Shown here in pieces: positions 43,553-55,403 of a stretch of 64,000 nt of DNA (the stretch's first letter is position 1; each line of letters opens with the position of its first letter). The notes beneath the pieces are model-generated. The model saw only the letters and a program-made list of their open reading frames with translations, was not told the origin of the DNA and ran no database searches. This DNA comes from Blastobasis lacticolella. Lineage: Eukaryota > Arthropoda > Insecta > Lepidoptera > Blastobasidae. The stretch covers positions 15,145,428 through 15,209,427 of the forward strand of contig LR990049.1 in the NCBI GenBank assembly GCA_905147135.1. The letters run 5' to 3'. The translations under genes were made by a program, and so were the position numbers.

Positions 43553-43975
43553 GTCCGGCAGAGTAGAATAGCACCAACCCCTTACACTCATGGGTGTCGT
43601 ACAAGGCGACTAATGTTTTCGAGACAAAAGATCAAGAGTCTCCGTAGTCTGGAAAATGGGCAGCAGCATTTTCCATTGTTATGTTTAAACACTGCTCTCT
43701 CCAACTAGCCTGCCAAGCGTGGAGATTATGGCAATAACCTCTCCTTTCGTGGGAGAGGCCCCAAGTCCTGCAGTGGACCGTTACGGGCTGTAATGATAAT
43801 GATGATGAAGGGTAAGAGCTGTAAGAGCTCGATGGCCTAATAAGAGATCATTATATTTAAATACTGCGATCTCCAACCCGCCTGCCAAGCGTGAAGATTA
43901 TGGCAATAACCTTTCGTGGGAGAGGCCCCTTAGTCCTGCAGTGGACTGTTACGGGCTGTGATGATGATGACCCTA
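43553..43975 (-). repeat. Two minus-strand copies of repeat family R
   Basis: The copy at 43553-43800 starts GGTGTCCGGCAGAGTAGAAT and runs to CAGTGGACCGTTACGGGCTG, the exact reverse of the order at 24115-24365. A shorter copy at 43865-43975 repeats CCAACCCGCCTGCCAAGCGT to GGACTGTTACGGGCTGTGAT. Confidence 0.8.
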
Positions 43976-43984
43976 TAGGTTTGA

Positions 43985-44165
43985 TGACGGTGTTTGCGAT
44001 TAGCAATTTTTTCACAGCTTAATGAGGTACCTATGCGATATTCATTTCAAGTTACCTTTACCTGTTTCTGAGAAAAAGAGCGACGGATAGGCAGACAGAC
44101 GGGCAACAAATTCATCCGATAATGGTTCCGTTCTTACGTCTAGAGGTTCGGAACCATAAAAATTA
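43985..44165 (+). repeat. Retroposon 3' tail-like sequence
   Basis: CGACGGATAGGCAGACAGAC, GGGCAACAAATTCATCCGAT, AATGGTTCCGTTCTTACGTC and GGTTCGGAACCATAAAAA form the word order of a widespread insect repeat tail (ACAGACAGACGGACAA...GGTTCCGTTTTT...GGTACGGAACCCTAAAAA). Family name not assigned. Confidence 0.55.
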
Positions 44166-44671
44166 TATTAATTGGCAAATTATTAGCCCTAGGGTTTAAT
44201 GCCGCCAGTTTAATGGGCTGCACTCCGAAAAAAAATGTTTTATGTACAAATACTATGAAAGAAATTACTATGAAAGAAGTATTCATTTGTCACACATTTG
44301 AGGAATTCCCAAGGCTAGAAGCTGCTGTTTCACCCCCTACCTAGATGAGCTCGTTTGGTAAGAGACAAATTAATCCTATTGCAATGAATATTTTTTTGTT
44401 ACATTTTGAATCACACACGTCACTCAGAAAGACATTATCCATTTCCGTTACTCAGAAAGACATGCAGGGGCACCGCGAGGTTTAGTGATTAGATCCCCAC
44501 CATAAGAAGCGCCTTTTTCAGAGCGCAATAAGTCGCACACAGGCTCTCATCCCCCGATGGAGAGTACCTACAATGCTTAACGTATTCCCCGCGTTAAAAA
44601 GAGCACTTAAGACAGGTTCCCCGCCCCTATAAAAAGCTTTACATATGATATTCTCAGTGTTTATTTTTCTT

Positions 44672-44772
44672 GACAACGCGTACCTTTTCGAGATGTTTTC
44701 TCGTAATCACGGTGGGTGTCCTACCGAAACGTCCGGAAAACAAATCGAAAAGGTACGCCGCGTGTGAGTCCC
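44672..44772. repeat. Hairpin of about 100 bp
   Basis: ACGCGTACCTTTTCGAGATGTTTTC at the left pairs with GGAAAACAAATCGAAAAGGTACGCCGCGT at the right with small bulges, separated by about 45 bases. Confidence 0.7.
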
Positions 44773-45032
44773 GTTTAATATAATAACAATGTGAAAAGAA
44801 CGCGAGTTTAGTTTGTAACAAATAACGGAACAATCTTTGAAACTAAATAGTTGAATTGATAAGTAGAATAGGGCCACGATAAGTCCGTATTGACTGACAG
44901 TGGTAAAAATTATAAAGTGTGGATATAGATTGGATAATCTGTCCTTGTCACTCCTTGTCAGTCTTTCTTATAAACATTCAGTTATTTGGTCACTATTAGC
45001 TTGAACTTGTACTTTTATTTTAATTTGTGTAA

Positions 45033-45218
45033 ATTATTATTCATGCAGAAATTGATGATACTCAGGGTTTTGCCACAACAATGCGTAAAAACTATGGGTT
45101 AGTCTTAGAAAAAGAAACAAACCAAAATCCAAAAACACCCCAAGTGAAAAACCGTGAAGGAAAAGTAATTAATGTACCTTTAGTCAAAGCAATTATGCAG
45201 CAAGTTTCGCAAAAATGA
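45033..45218 (+). other. Coding-like 61-codon frame ending in a stop, possible terminal exon or element remnant
   Basis: After TTCATGCAG the frame reads EIDDTQGFATTMRKNYGLVL then EKETNQNPKTPQVKNREGKV and NVPLVKAIMQQVSQK, stop at 45216-45218. Residue use is balanced and charged, unlike random AT-rich translation. CAG at 45046-45048 could be a splice acceptor. I do not recognise the protein. Confidence 0.35.
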
Positions 45219-45638
45219 CTATTATGTGTTTTTTTTTTTTGTTTTTTTTTTGTGTTTTGGCGTTTAGCTAATGACTGTTGTGTTTCTCTAAATGACGTAT
45301 TTTTTTAGTTCATTTATTAGCGAGACACCCCCCCGGCTTGGCACGGCTACCAAAATTCATAAGGTCATCTGCTAAGCAATCTGAATATTGCCTGAATATT
45401 TCATCAAAATCGGTCTAGCCGTTTCGGGATTATCACACATTCAAGTGTGTCACACATCGATTTTTACATGATTTACCCTTTAACATCCTAATAGTTAAAA
45501 TGTCCTAACCCGATATGAAAATATCAGAATAATAGAAGCTAAGTACATAAGTATAATTTATTCATAAAAACAGACAAGAAGAATAGGTATTTACAATGAA
45601 AGAAGAAGAGAAACAACATAAAGCATGAGCATATGTAG

Positions 45639-46340
45639 AGTCTCGCATCCGACTGTTCCAGGAGGCTGGGGTTCGTGATTAGGAACTCTCGCGATTTTAA
45701 AGACCCCTATGCCATCAAACTCATTTATTATGCACTAGTGCGGAGCAAATTCGAGTCAGACTCTGTCATTTGGCATCCATATGAGAGTACCTACGCCTTG
45801 CTTCTGGAGAAAGTCCAGAAAGCGTTTTTGCGATATCTGTACAAAAAACTTCATGGATACTATCCCTTTTTATACCCCACTAAATACCTACTGGGTACGC
45901 TAGGTTTCAATTCTCTGGAAGTAAGGCGTAACTTTAACTTGCTCATAATGGTATGTCTCACGTTGCGCGGGGATGCCGACTGTACGGTTCTGGTCTCACA
46001 GGTAGTGAGTTTATTTGTCCCCCCTAAGCCAAGAATAGTCCTAAGAGCGCGTCAGAACCGGCTCCTCGCGACTCCGGCCGTGCGATCCGTGGCTCGCGCG
46101 CATTCTCCTCTAATTCGCGCCATGGGTATGCTGAACGCTCTTCAGACATCAGCACCATGGACGGACGTACGAGGTATGTGTCTGAGGTTTTGTGAGTTGA
46201 TGAATAAATGAGTGTTCTTAATTATTAAAATTGTATATGTTCTTACTATTTTATTTGTAACTTTGTTGTCATGTTTGTAGTGCATTAGTATTAAGGACAT
46301 ACTGTAATGCTACAAATGTATGGTGAAATAAATAAATAAA
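45639..46340 (+). pseudogene. 5'-truncated LINE, C-terminal coding part and 3' tail
   Basis: The open frame from 45639 to the stop at 46209-46211 reads LGFVIRNSRDFKDPYAIKLI, YYALVRSKFESDSVIWHPYE and LLEKVQKAFLRYLYKKL. The pattern LGFxxRxxxxFxxxxxxxxLYxxLVRSxLEYxSxxWxP...IExVQxxF is that of Jockey/R1-type LINEs after the RT domain. It ends in AATAAATAAATAAAA at about 46325-46340. No upstream RT is present, as expected after truncated reverse transcription. Confidence 0.78.
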
Positions 46341-46359
46341 AACACAAACATTAAAAATA

Positions 46360-46712
46360 CGAGCCAGCTCTTCGGTTACCCTGTGGTGTCTATTAGACGT
46401 TTGTAATTTCTTAGTGCTAGGGCCCCACGGTCCCAACGTCTCGATCCTAAACGGCTGAAATATGAAATAAATATTTCCTTCCTTGAGGTCCTCGTAAGTA
46501 GAGGCCGCAACCCCAGCGCAACGGGCGGTGGCAGCTACACGAGACAACGCGAGAGTGTCCATACATGTATTGTCCCACACCAGCGCCTTCCCACGTTGCC
46601 AAGCAACGAGCGTCATATCGTCAAGCCTTTTGCCATCGTCACGTACGTACCATTCGGTTACAATACGGCCGGTACGTTGACGGATGCACGAAAGACCGTG
46701 GTGTCTTAACAC
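46360..46712 (-). pseudogene. Truncated relative of the R2-like element: endonuclease C-terminus
   Basis: Reads LRHHGLSCIRQRTGRI, then RDDGKRLDDMTLVAWQRGKA LVWDNTCMDTLA and RIETLGPWGPS. This parallels [32 protein letters not shown]...VETLGPWGPG of the full element, with RPDG changed to RLDD. Only the last part of the protein is present. Confidence 0.8.
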
Positions 46713-46902
46713 ATCTACAAATAAAGAGGTTTAAATCAATCAATTCTTTAAAGGAATCAATGTATTCAAAAATCAGTTAAATTTTTCTCTAAGCAATACG
46801 ACGTAACTCGTTTGGAACAAGAAAAAACGTTTTTACGCAATCAAAACTAATTAAATCATTTGTCCAAGATTAATTTCCTAGAATAATCTACGCGATCTAT
46901 AT

Positions 46903-47010
46903 TGCCACAGCCCATAACAGTCCACTGCAGGACTTAGGGCCACTCCCATGAAAGAGGAGGTTATTGCCATAATCTCCACGCTTGACAGGCAGGTTGGAGG
47001 TCTAGAATCT
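46903..47010 (+). repeat. Copy of repeat family R
   Basis: CACAGCCCATAACAGTCCAC, GCAGGACTTAGGGCCACTCC and TTATTGCCATAATCTCCACG then GACAGGCAGGTTGGAGG. Truncated at the 3' side. Confidence 0.78.
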
Positions 47011-47294
47011 AGATACGTCTGTAGATTGAGGTAGAATTAAAAGTTTCCAGATTTTTTTAGGTGTAGGTAGGTATATAAAATTAAGTAAAATGAAACAAAA
47101 CGGTGAAACTAATTTTTAAAATATCTCAACAAACAAAAAAGTTACGAGACTTTAAAGTTGCGAATGCAAGAATGAAATCGTTAGGAGCGCGAATTCGTGC
47201 GTGACCTCACCAGGCCGGCATCCCGTCCGCCACTATGGCGCTACCTATACACTCGTACTCTTTGTGACTGTATCTTGGCGTTTTCAGAAGTATT

Positions 47295-47830
47295 TAGTTT
47301 TTTCATTAGCGCATAAATGGTACAAGTTACAAGAATCAAACTTTTGGAGAACGGCACTAGTCTAGCGTCCTTGTGAGATCGATAAGTAAGGTTAAGCAAT
47401 GCCCGCAATGTCCGGGAACTGGATGGGTAACTGTTTCGTACTTTCTAGGCTAAGTCTACGCTTAGGTCACAATCAGGATTCCCAGTGTGGCGAACTGAGA
47501 TTGACTAAGGTCAACCCTGGTCAACTAACCTTGTCAATACTGTGGACATAAGCCTACACTTCGGCCCAGGTTTAGGCCTACGCTTAGGTTACAACCGGTC
47601 TCAGAGTTCTCAGCGATGACCAGGATATTTGACCAAGGCAAGCTTGTTGCGGTGCTGAAGTTCGACAAGCCTTAAAGTACGAAACGGCCACCCATCCAGT
47701 TCCCGGACATTACAAAAATTGCTTAACCTTGGTTATCAGTCTCGCAAGCACGCTGCCACTAGACCAGTGACGCTCTCCCAAACTTTGAAGTTTTACCATT
47801 TATGCGATAGAGAAAAAACTAAACACAAAA
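47295..47830. mobile_element. Fold-back element whose arms carry 5S rRNA-like internal promoter sequence
   Basis: The arms at 47295-47465 and 47660-47830 are inverted copies (CGCATAAATGGT...AACTGGATGGGT...GTTTCGTACTTT). Each contains GTTAAGCAA (47391-47399; complement at 47719-47727) followed exactly 20 bases later by TGGATGGGT (47420-47428; complement at 47690-47698). In animal 5S rRNA the boxes GTTAAGCAA and TGGATGGGT have the same 20-base spacing. The preceding GACTGATAACCAAG also resembles GTCCGATCACCGAA of 5S. The central spacer has two diverged direct copies around TACGCTTAGGTYACAA. Confidence 0.75.
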
Positions 47831-48423
47831 GTACAGGGTGAGCCACTTGAAGCGTTACCTATAATTTTAATATTTTTTAATTAAAAACTTCAGTATACCT
47901 GTCAAAAAACATGTCAAATTTTTATAAAAATATGGTATTGTTCAAAGACTTAAATATTCTATAACGAAGCCATTTATTGACGGATTTTGAAATTTTTGTC
48001 ACTGGCTTATTAGTTTTAATCTATATTTTAACATTATATAATTAAATATGGAATCATTCATGGTTCTCTCATTAAGGCAAACTCTGCGTGAAAACGAAAA
48101 TAAAAAACACAAAAGTCGAATAAGACTTGGCTTCCGTGCTGTGTATGGCTTCTGAGATATCTGACTGATCGTCGGTTTCACATTATAATCCGTAAAGACA
48201 GTTTCATCAAACTTTCTCGCGCATATAATAAATCTAAGAATCGATGTAAGTACTACAAACTTGAATATCTATTCCTAGGCCATTGTTAAAAACAATGTAG
48301 GTAATACATTAGAACGGTAAAGGGACTAAAGCAAGACCTTTACAAATCTACTCTAGGCCTTATTATTTCTATCTAATATCCATAGTGATGGTTTTATGTT
48401 ATACATTGATAGAAATATTTAAA

Positions 48424-48480
48424 ACTAGATATCCCCCGCGGTTTTTACCCGCGCGCAGTTCGGTTCACCATATTCGTGTG
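48424..48480 (+). repeat. ACTAG...CCCGCGG repeat head
   Basis: AAAACTAGATATCCCCCGCGG followed by TTTTTACCCGCGCGCAG resembles the heads at 22427 and 34667. Confidence 0.45.
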
Positions 48481-48855
48481 AAAGTTATAGGCATTGCAGT
48501 TAGACAGAAACAATTTTGAGAATGGGGGAAGGATTCAGCAGTTCTGGGCGGCATTCGGAAATCTTCAGCTAGTCTTTTTTTTTTAGGTCATACGGTAGAT
48601 AGGTAGGTGAACAGATGTGATGGAAAGTAGTCAGTTAACCGCTGCCTATAGACATTAGCGACAGCAGGGGTATAGCCCACGAGTCGTATTGCAAAAATCT
48701 GAATGTTGGGCAAATGAGATGACCAGTACGGCCGCCACGGCATGTATTGCGGCAGGAGCGCTGGTTGCTTTCACGGTCACGGTCACTAGTCACGGCACGC
48801 GCAACTCAATGACGTGATCCGTCATTAATCTAGAGCATCCGCGGTGCTAGAACTA

Positions 48856-49245
48856 AATGGGTTAGCCAGCGACGATGGCAAGAGGCCCGACGGAATGACA
48901 CTCATTCCCTGGAAACTATGACGGCCTCTAGTCTGGGAAGCTCCTTGCATCGATGTCTTTGCACCGAAGTTTTCCAGTGAGCGCTTGTCAGGCGGTATCG
49001 CCACACCTAAGAGAGATATGTTAGTCTCGAAGGCGATATATATTTGCGAAATTTGGCGTTGAAGGCATTGGGCCGTGAGGACCAGACCGCATTCCTCATG
49101 TAGGGAATTATATACGCGCCTGGTCGAAATTATGAATGACCAAAAGGCTGGCCTCTTCTTGAACGGGGTCGCTATCCAACGCGACAGCTGGGCAACGCGG
49201 CCAGCCTTCTGGGTACCTTTCTATGTTTCGGGAACCGGGGTAATT
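48856..49245 (+). pseudogene. Truncated, frameshifted relative of the R2-like element
   Basis: [16 protein letters not shown], stop, then RPLVWEAPCIDVFAPK at 48866-48970; the C-terminal end at about 49135-49215 matches DQKAGLF...QRxNAASLLGT across several frames. Stops and indels make it non-functional. Confidence 0.75.
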
Positions 49246-49249
49246 TTTT

Positions 49250-52200
49250 TTTATTTCTACTTAAGATTAATTAGAATGAGGATTTTTATAAGTTCAATGT
49301 TAATATTTTGTGAAAGAAATATAATGCTACAGTGCATGTATCTTTCTCCCATATTTTGGAAGAAAGACACATTATTGTGCTGACCCCACGATAAGGGCAG
49401 GTGGATGATGTTCTATGACTTCCCTTGCATTTGCATAATTCCGTATTAAATGATTGTCATTAATTCCTAGCTAATTATCTATTAGGAGTGTCTTATATAC
49501 CTACTGCAGATACTTAATCCATTTAACATTAGCAAGATTAGATGAAATTCGTTTAGAAACATCAATATTATTTTATTAACCGCGCGTCAGTAAAATTCAC
49601 ATTTTGCAGTTGTCTGTTTTTACTAAGGACGGTCGGTCGCGTCGATTTGCTTATCTCAAATGCGCTTTGTTTGATTTTATTATGTTTATTAATGTTGCTG
49701 ATGCGCAATCATTTCTTTTATGCATTTCATAGTCATATATTGTACCTATACTCTGTAATTACTACGTAATTTTTTACTGGTGCTGCCTTTTTAATGACAA
49801 TCAGTTGTTCTCAGTAACAATATTTTTGCTGTCGGTCTTACAAAACAGGGTAAAAAATTATAGTAAGTAGGTACAAGTTCATTACCAGTGCTGCAAAAGA
49901 TTATTATAGCATATCCTTAGAAAGGTGATAGAGAAGACAACCCAAGAGTTTTAAAATAAAAAGAAGATCAAAATCGTTTTTTTTTCCTTACAACTTACTG
50001 GACAGGTATTTGACCGCCATCTCACCTGATGCTAAGTGGCGATACAGCCGAAGATGAGTCATGCATGTCCGTACAGAAACAGCATACCGCGAATGAAGCC
50101 AAGACAATGATGATGAACAGCTCGTAATATCCACTGCTAAATTAAGCCTACACCACATCAGAGGAATAATCTCTATCCTTGGCAGGGTAGAAACTACGGT
50201 GTTTAAATTACAGAAAGGGGTTTTGGAGGGAGGTAAAGGGAGCCCATTTGCTGGTCTAGAGAGACATTAGTCGCCTACACACCTATGAATGAAACTGTTC
50301 CATGGTATATTGTACTCAGCCGGAATTGACAATAATTTCACGAACTAACGTAGTAGATAGAGTCCATTAATAACTTCAAGAAGAAAATTTTATGATAATT
50401 GGATTTTGAGTTAGTATAAACGATAAGTATAAACCAACAGACATGACTTACGAGCTGTACTGAAATAAATGCATAAACCGACTTAATAATTGGTTTCCAT
50501 CATACGAACGTACATACATGACTAATTAGAGTAAGTAAGTATCTCGTATTTTCAAGTAAAGTTGCCCCCTTCTGCAATTGTACCTAATGAGTTATTGCTG
50601 AAACAAAAACTTTGATCCAATACACAACTAATACCTACCTAACTCAATCATCTTAAAATCTTGTAATTAGTGCAATGAACTCGAAGATTAGTTTTGTTGG
50701 TACAGAGAACATATTTAATACTAACACAGCTACACACAATTTTCCAATAGGTACAACAGGCAGTCATACAAAAAATAGCAAATTTTGTAATTTCTGTGTT
50801 GGCTTTAATACTGGGGTGGATTTTGCGCAAGGGTAGATAGAGGTAGGGTTGGTGTAGGGTAAGGTACGGTAGGGGTAGGACACCATGTGAACGAAGTCTC
50901 GCCGGGTCAGCTAGTTATTAAATATTTAATACGTATGTCACAGATATCAAACACATTTTCATTAGTATTTCTATTAAGGTTTTTTATCACATAAAAAATA
51001 CGTAAAATATATATGCAAATTACATTCTAATCTCATAAAATAAAATAATATTTATTTTCTAATAAGAAATTGGCTTTAATATTTTGTAAACATACGACAG
51101 CCACGTTGGGTAGTCTTTTCAGTGTCAAAAAAACAGGGTCGTTTAAGAGAGGATTGGGCTGCATTATAATTAATATCTATGATAGTTACATCGGTCACCT
51201 TTCAATCGGCTACAACTGTATAATGTGTGTAACGGTGCGCTGGACGAATGCTCTAAGAACATGAATTGACTTGGTGCAAATATCTAGTAGTATAGCACTC
51301 ACTCGTTGTCCTGCCGTGGTTTTTATCGATGCTCGGAAAAGGGAGTACAACGAACAAATGCTCTTACTTTATAAACAGTGAGGGCGCCGGAGGTTAACCT
51401 ACATCATCGAGCATGTGAGCACCCTCAGTCTATCATATTCGTCTCGTGAAAACGAAACAAACGGTTACGTGGTACTCGTCCATGTTAATGAGCTTCACTG
51501 CATTACTCTTCCTAACCTTGACATAAACCCTGGCAAAAAAATACGCATTTATTGAAATAATTGCAGAGACTATTTAATTAAAGACGTTTATTTATTTATT
51601 ATACAGTTATTACTAACTGTGCTTTTTCCAAATATTTACTTTGAATTTGAAAACTCCCAGGTTGTTGTTCGGAGAATTCGTCACGGTTCGCACAATAAAT
51701 GTTGAAGCAAACTGGTTTGTGCGAGTAGTCTTTGTAATTTCGACTGTAAAATAGTGTCATTTCGCCGAGGCTCTCCTCGTTTGGTAGTGGGTATTAGATT
51801 GTGCAGTTCCATTGCAGTCATCGAAATTTATCCGGTAAAAACAGTCAGTTTAGACAAAGACTGCCTGGTTGTCAAGATGTTCCAGGTTTTAGATTTAGAA
51901 TTTTGTCTCTGCAAGGCAAGCTATACCTTTTTGAACCTCTTGCCTTGTTGCCTCTCAGTTGAATCCATAGTCTCTTAGCTGGTTTTATTGTGGTATAAAT
52001 TTCAAAGTAGGTACTCAAAATGTTTTTTCATTAATGCCCGTGAATTAAACTCATAAATTAACCATATATGTACCACTTGACTGTACCATAGGTACAATCA
52101 ACCTCACATGCAGTGTAACACTTGCACTGCAAAAACAGTCTCTATTACGTCGGCCACGGCAAAAAGGTGTAACGCTTGATCTGCGGATGTCTGTACGTAA

Positions 52201-52900
52201 CCATAAATAATATTGAGTAAGACGCGTATGGCCCCGCGCGTGTGGATACCTATCTTATAGATGTAAGCATTCTTACCCACCTTCTTCACTTCTGTGCCGT
52301 TGGCGAGTATGAAGGAAAAGGATTTTCATGGAAAAATATCATTTGGCAATATCTGACTTCTTTGGAAGGTCTGACTTTGACAATATATTTTACCTATACA
52401 ATAAAGTGCATACGCCAGCTTAAGATGTGCCGTATGTTCCGGGTTTCAAGTTATTTCGACCAACTAATGAGGTGTAATTTATCTTTATCTACACTCATAG
52501 CATAATGTTCCAATTACATATTCAAAAACAGTCGTTTAAGGGTACACTTATTTCACGCCAGACTATAAAATTTTAAAAAATTACTTTTCGATACAGCATT
52601 TCCCATACTATTTTCATTACAGCTGTATCATAAAATAACTTTTTAATCATTATGCAACTCTTTTATTTTTTTATTTTTTGTCGGGCGCCGGGACACGGCG
52701 TAATGTAGGCTTGAATACTTAGATGTCTTTAACAAATTCAAATTCAAAATTTAAATTTTCCTGTTTATATTCTGTGTAATGATTTTCCCGCTAAATAGAA
52801 TATTTATTTATTGTAATTGTTGTAATTTGTGTTTGTGAATGTTTTTCCTTATTTTAAGCAAATAAATAGATAAATGTGAAAATAGTGAAGTGAATTTCCC
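49250..52900. other. Intergenic DNA with scattered repeat remnants
   Basis: No supported gene. TTGACCGCCATCTCACCTGATGCTAAGTGG at about 50010-50040 is part of a common lepidopteran repeat. A degenerate family R copy lies at about 50090-50310 (GTAATATCCACTGC...CTTGGCAGGG...AGTCGCCTACACACC). The rest is AT-rich without coding signal. Confidence 0.5.
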
Positions 52901-53012
52901 GCCGCTTGATATCCTTGACGCGTAAATACAACAGAACTGACTCGCAGCTTACTTCCAGCTAAGTTGAGAAAATTATAGGTACGATATTTTAACATAAAAA
53001 TATGAGTGTAGA

Positions 53013-53156
53013 TAAAGTAGTGTATGCAACTGCATATAATTAGGTATTAAAACACTCGTGTCAAACTATTATCATACTCAGCTACGCCTCGTATGATAAA
53101 CAGACACTCATGTTTTAATACCCCCTTTTATATGACAGTTGCATAAACTACTATTA
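53013..53156. mobile_element. Hairpin MITE
   Basis: GTAGTGTATGCAACTGCATA...GGTATTAAAACACTCGTGT is mirrored by ACACTCATGTTTTAATACC...TGACAGTTGCATAAACTAC around a central loop that itself contains ATCATACTCAGC / CTCGTATGAT. Confidence 0.75.
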
Positions 53157-53314
53157 AAGTACCTCCTTTCTAACAATAAATAATGCTGAAATTGGACTAC
53201 CCGGTTTGTAACTAAGTACTCATTTAGATAATAAAAAATAATTATTAATATTTATAAAGAACCTTTGTCTAACAAAAAACACCTTAATCCTAACTAAAGA
53301 TAAAAAATCTGGCC

Positions 53315-53490
53315 CAGGTCCCCCGAATTTGGAATGCCCCAGAAGGCTGGCCGCGTTGCTCCGCTGGATAGCGAGGATTAAGCGTGATCAAAAAAAGAGA
53401 CCAGCCTTCTGGTGATTCGTAACTTCGATAAGGCGCTTAGATAACTCCCGGTATATATAGGAATGTGCGCCTGGTCCCCATAGTACACAT
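53315..53490 (-). pseudogene. Third truncated relative of the R2-like element (C-terminal tip)
   Basis: The minus strand reads GPGAHSYIYRELSKRLIEVT then NHQKAGLFF and, after a frameshift, sequence equivalent to IQRSNAASLLG. It matches the last about 50 residues of the full protein (GPGAHSLFMELGKRLREATG...AGSFLAQRLSIAIQRGNAA). Confidence 0.75.
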
Positions 53491-54125
53491 TTATACTTCC
53501 ATCCCCTCTCCCACAGGAACCGTGATGAATTTCGGTATAAAAATTATCCAGTGTCCTACCTAGTAGTATGAACTCAAATCATTCCGAGTTCCTCTAGTTT
53601 CGGAGTGATGCGCGGCCAAGAGACATACAGGCAAAAACTAAAAATGTTACAGTTATGGCTTCAGTATCGTTTATAGAGCACACTTCATTTAAAAAATTTA
53701 AAATATCTTAAATGTACAGAATTGGAAGTGTTAATTTTTTTATATGTATTGCTTATAATCTAAGTAATATTTTATTTTGAAAGAACAAATCTCAAGAACA
53801 TACAATAGGAAAAACAATAAACACTAATACTGAAAGAAAATTACTAAATCAATAAAATCACTTAAACTCTAAAGAATATACCTAAATTATAAATTAATAC
53901 ATATAATAAAACAGTTTTAAACCTAAGTATCTACTACTTACACTATCAAATAAATAGGCTCCCACGAACAGCCTCCCTGCCAAATGTGCCGAATATACCA
54001 GCCTTTATGCTAATATTCCTTGCATATTTATATTATTCAAGATACATCATTTTATCAAGTACCTTTTATCCTGTTTATTAAGTTAAAATCCTTGTATGCC
54101 AATTAATACATACGTACCTACTTCT

Positions 54126-54880
54126 AAAGGTCCCCGCAAAAGTTCAGGAAAATGTGGTTTCAGTTAATTTTAATGAAATTTTGATATGTTATAGAGTTAA
54201 GTGTCCTGATTAAAAGTCCCTTTGGGTGCAACCACTGTTTCCGTGTTGGTTTCCGAGATAGGACTGGTTTTGTACAATCCATACCTACAGAACTCCCTCA
54301 GATTCTAGTACCGTTCTCTATCAAATTGACGTTCGGTTTGACGTTTGTCTGCCATAACGAACATTAAAGGCTTGTTTGACCTAAAATAATCACGTACAAA
54401 AGCACGACATGTATCGTTTTCTAAATACGACTATTACTGCGAATCTTATACCTAGTTTACTTACTAAAACATGTACTACTATTTTCATCGGTCATTTCTG
54501 GCACAATAGTATATACTGCAATAATGCCGTGCTTGGGTAGAACTCGTCGAGAGCTCAAAATGTAGAGTGCTATAATTTATCTGTAGGAACTATTGTTCTA
54601 TTAGTATCTATGTTCCGTGTGGTTTCAAGTTTGAGAATGTTCGTAATGACAATCACACATTAAATCGATCGCCATTTTCATAGAGAACAGCAATAGAGTC
54701 CCAGGTTAGATACTGTAGGTATGGATTGTACAAATTCGGTCGTATCTCGGAAACCAACTCGGAAACAGTGGTTGCACCCAAAGGGATTTTTAATCAGGAC
54801 AATTAACTCCATACCATATCAAAATTTTTACAAAATTAACTGAAACCACATTTTCCTTAGAACCTTTACGGAGTATTTTA
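54126..54880. mobile_element. Fold-back element with about 210-bp inverted arms
   Basis: The left arm 54126-54335 (AAAATGTGGTTTCAGTTAAT, GTGCAACCACTGTTTCCG, TTTGTACAATCCATACCTAC) returns reverse-complemented at 54660-54880 (GTAGGTATGGATTGTACAAA, CGGAAACAGTGGTTGCAC, AATTAACTGAAACCACATTT). The middle about 325 bases are unique and non-coding. No target duplication identified. Confidence 0.82.
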
Positions 54881-55403
54881 GCATCCGTTAGAGACCCCGA
54901 TAGGAGGAAAGTTGGATTTTACGTCATTACGCGGTTGATCTAACCGCATAATGACGTATTGAAAATTCCTATCCACTATGGTTTAGGTTTAGGATAATGG
55001 CCTCCTTATTCCGCCTTTGAACTCAAACTTGTTTCCTTGTACGTAACCTAGGCATGCTAATTTAGACAGTCCAGCTCCCCCCAGAAGTCCAGCAGTCTCC
55101 TTGGCTAGTTGGTACAGGAAAATTTGACAATTTTCTTACCAAACCCGGACATTAGATACTACTCGGAGCCGATAGATACTACTGAAAAACTGGAATTTAC
55201 AGGAAATTCTTGGAATAGCCCTAAAATCAATATAAATAACGATATTTTTTTTGGTCGCGTTTTTATCGTACAATACACCTAAAACTTCAGATTCATTCAT
55301 CCACTCCTAACTCTAGACTCCAGTACATTCCAATGTCAAAAAACCCGGAAAAGCTGGAATTTTTTATGAAAAAGCTAAGATAGATGATGGTAAGGCACCA
55401 TTT

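Noticed and set aside
47380..47440. Functional 5S rRNA gene
   Set aside because: Only the internal promoter region is similar; the rest of 5S is missing and the copy is in a fold-back repeat.
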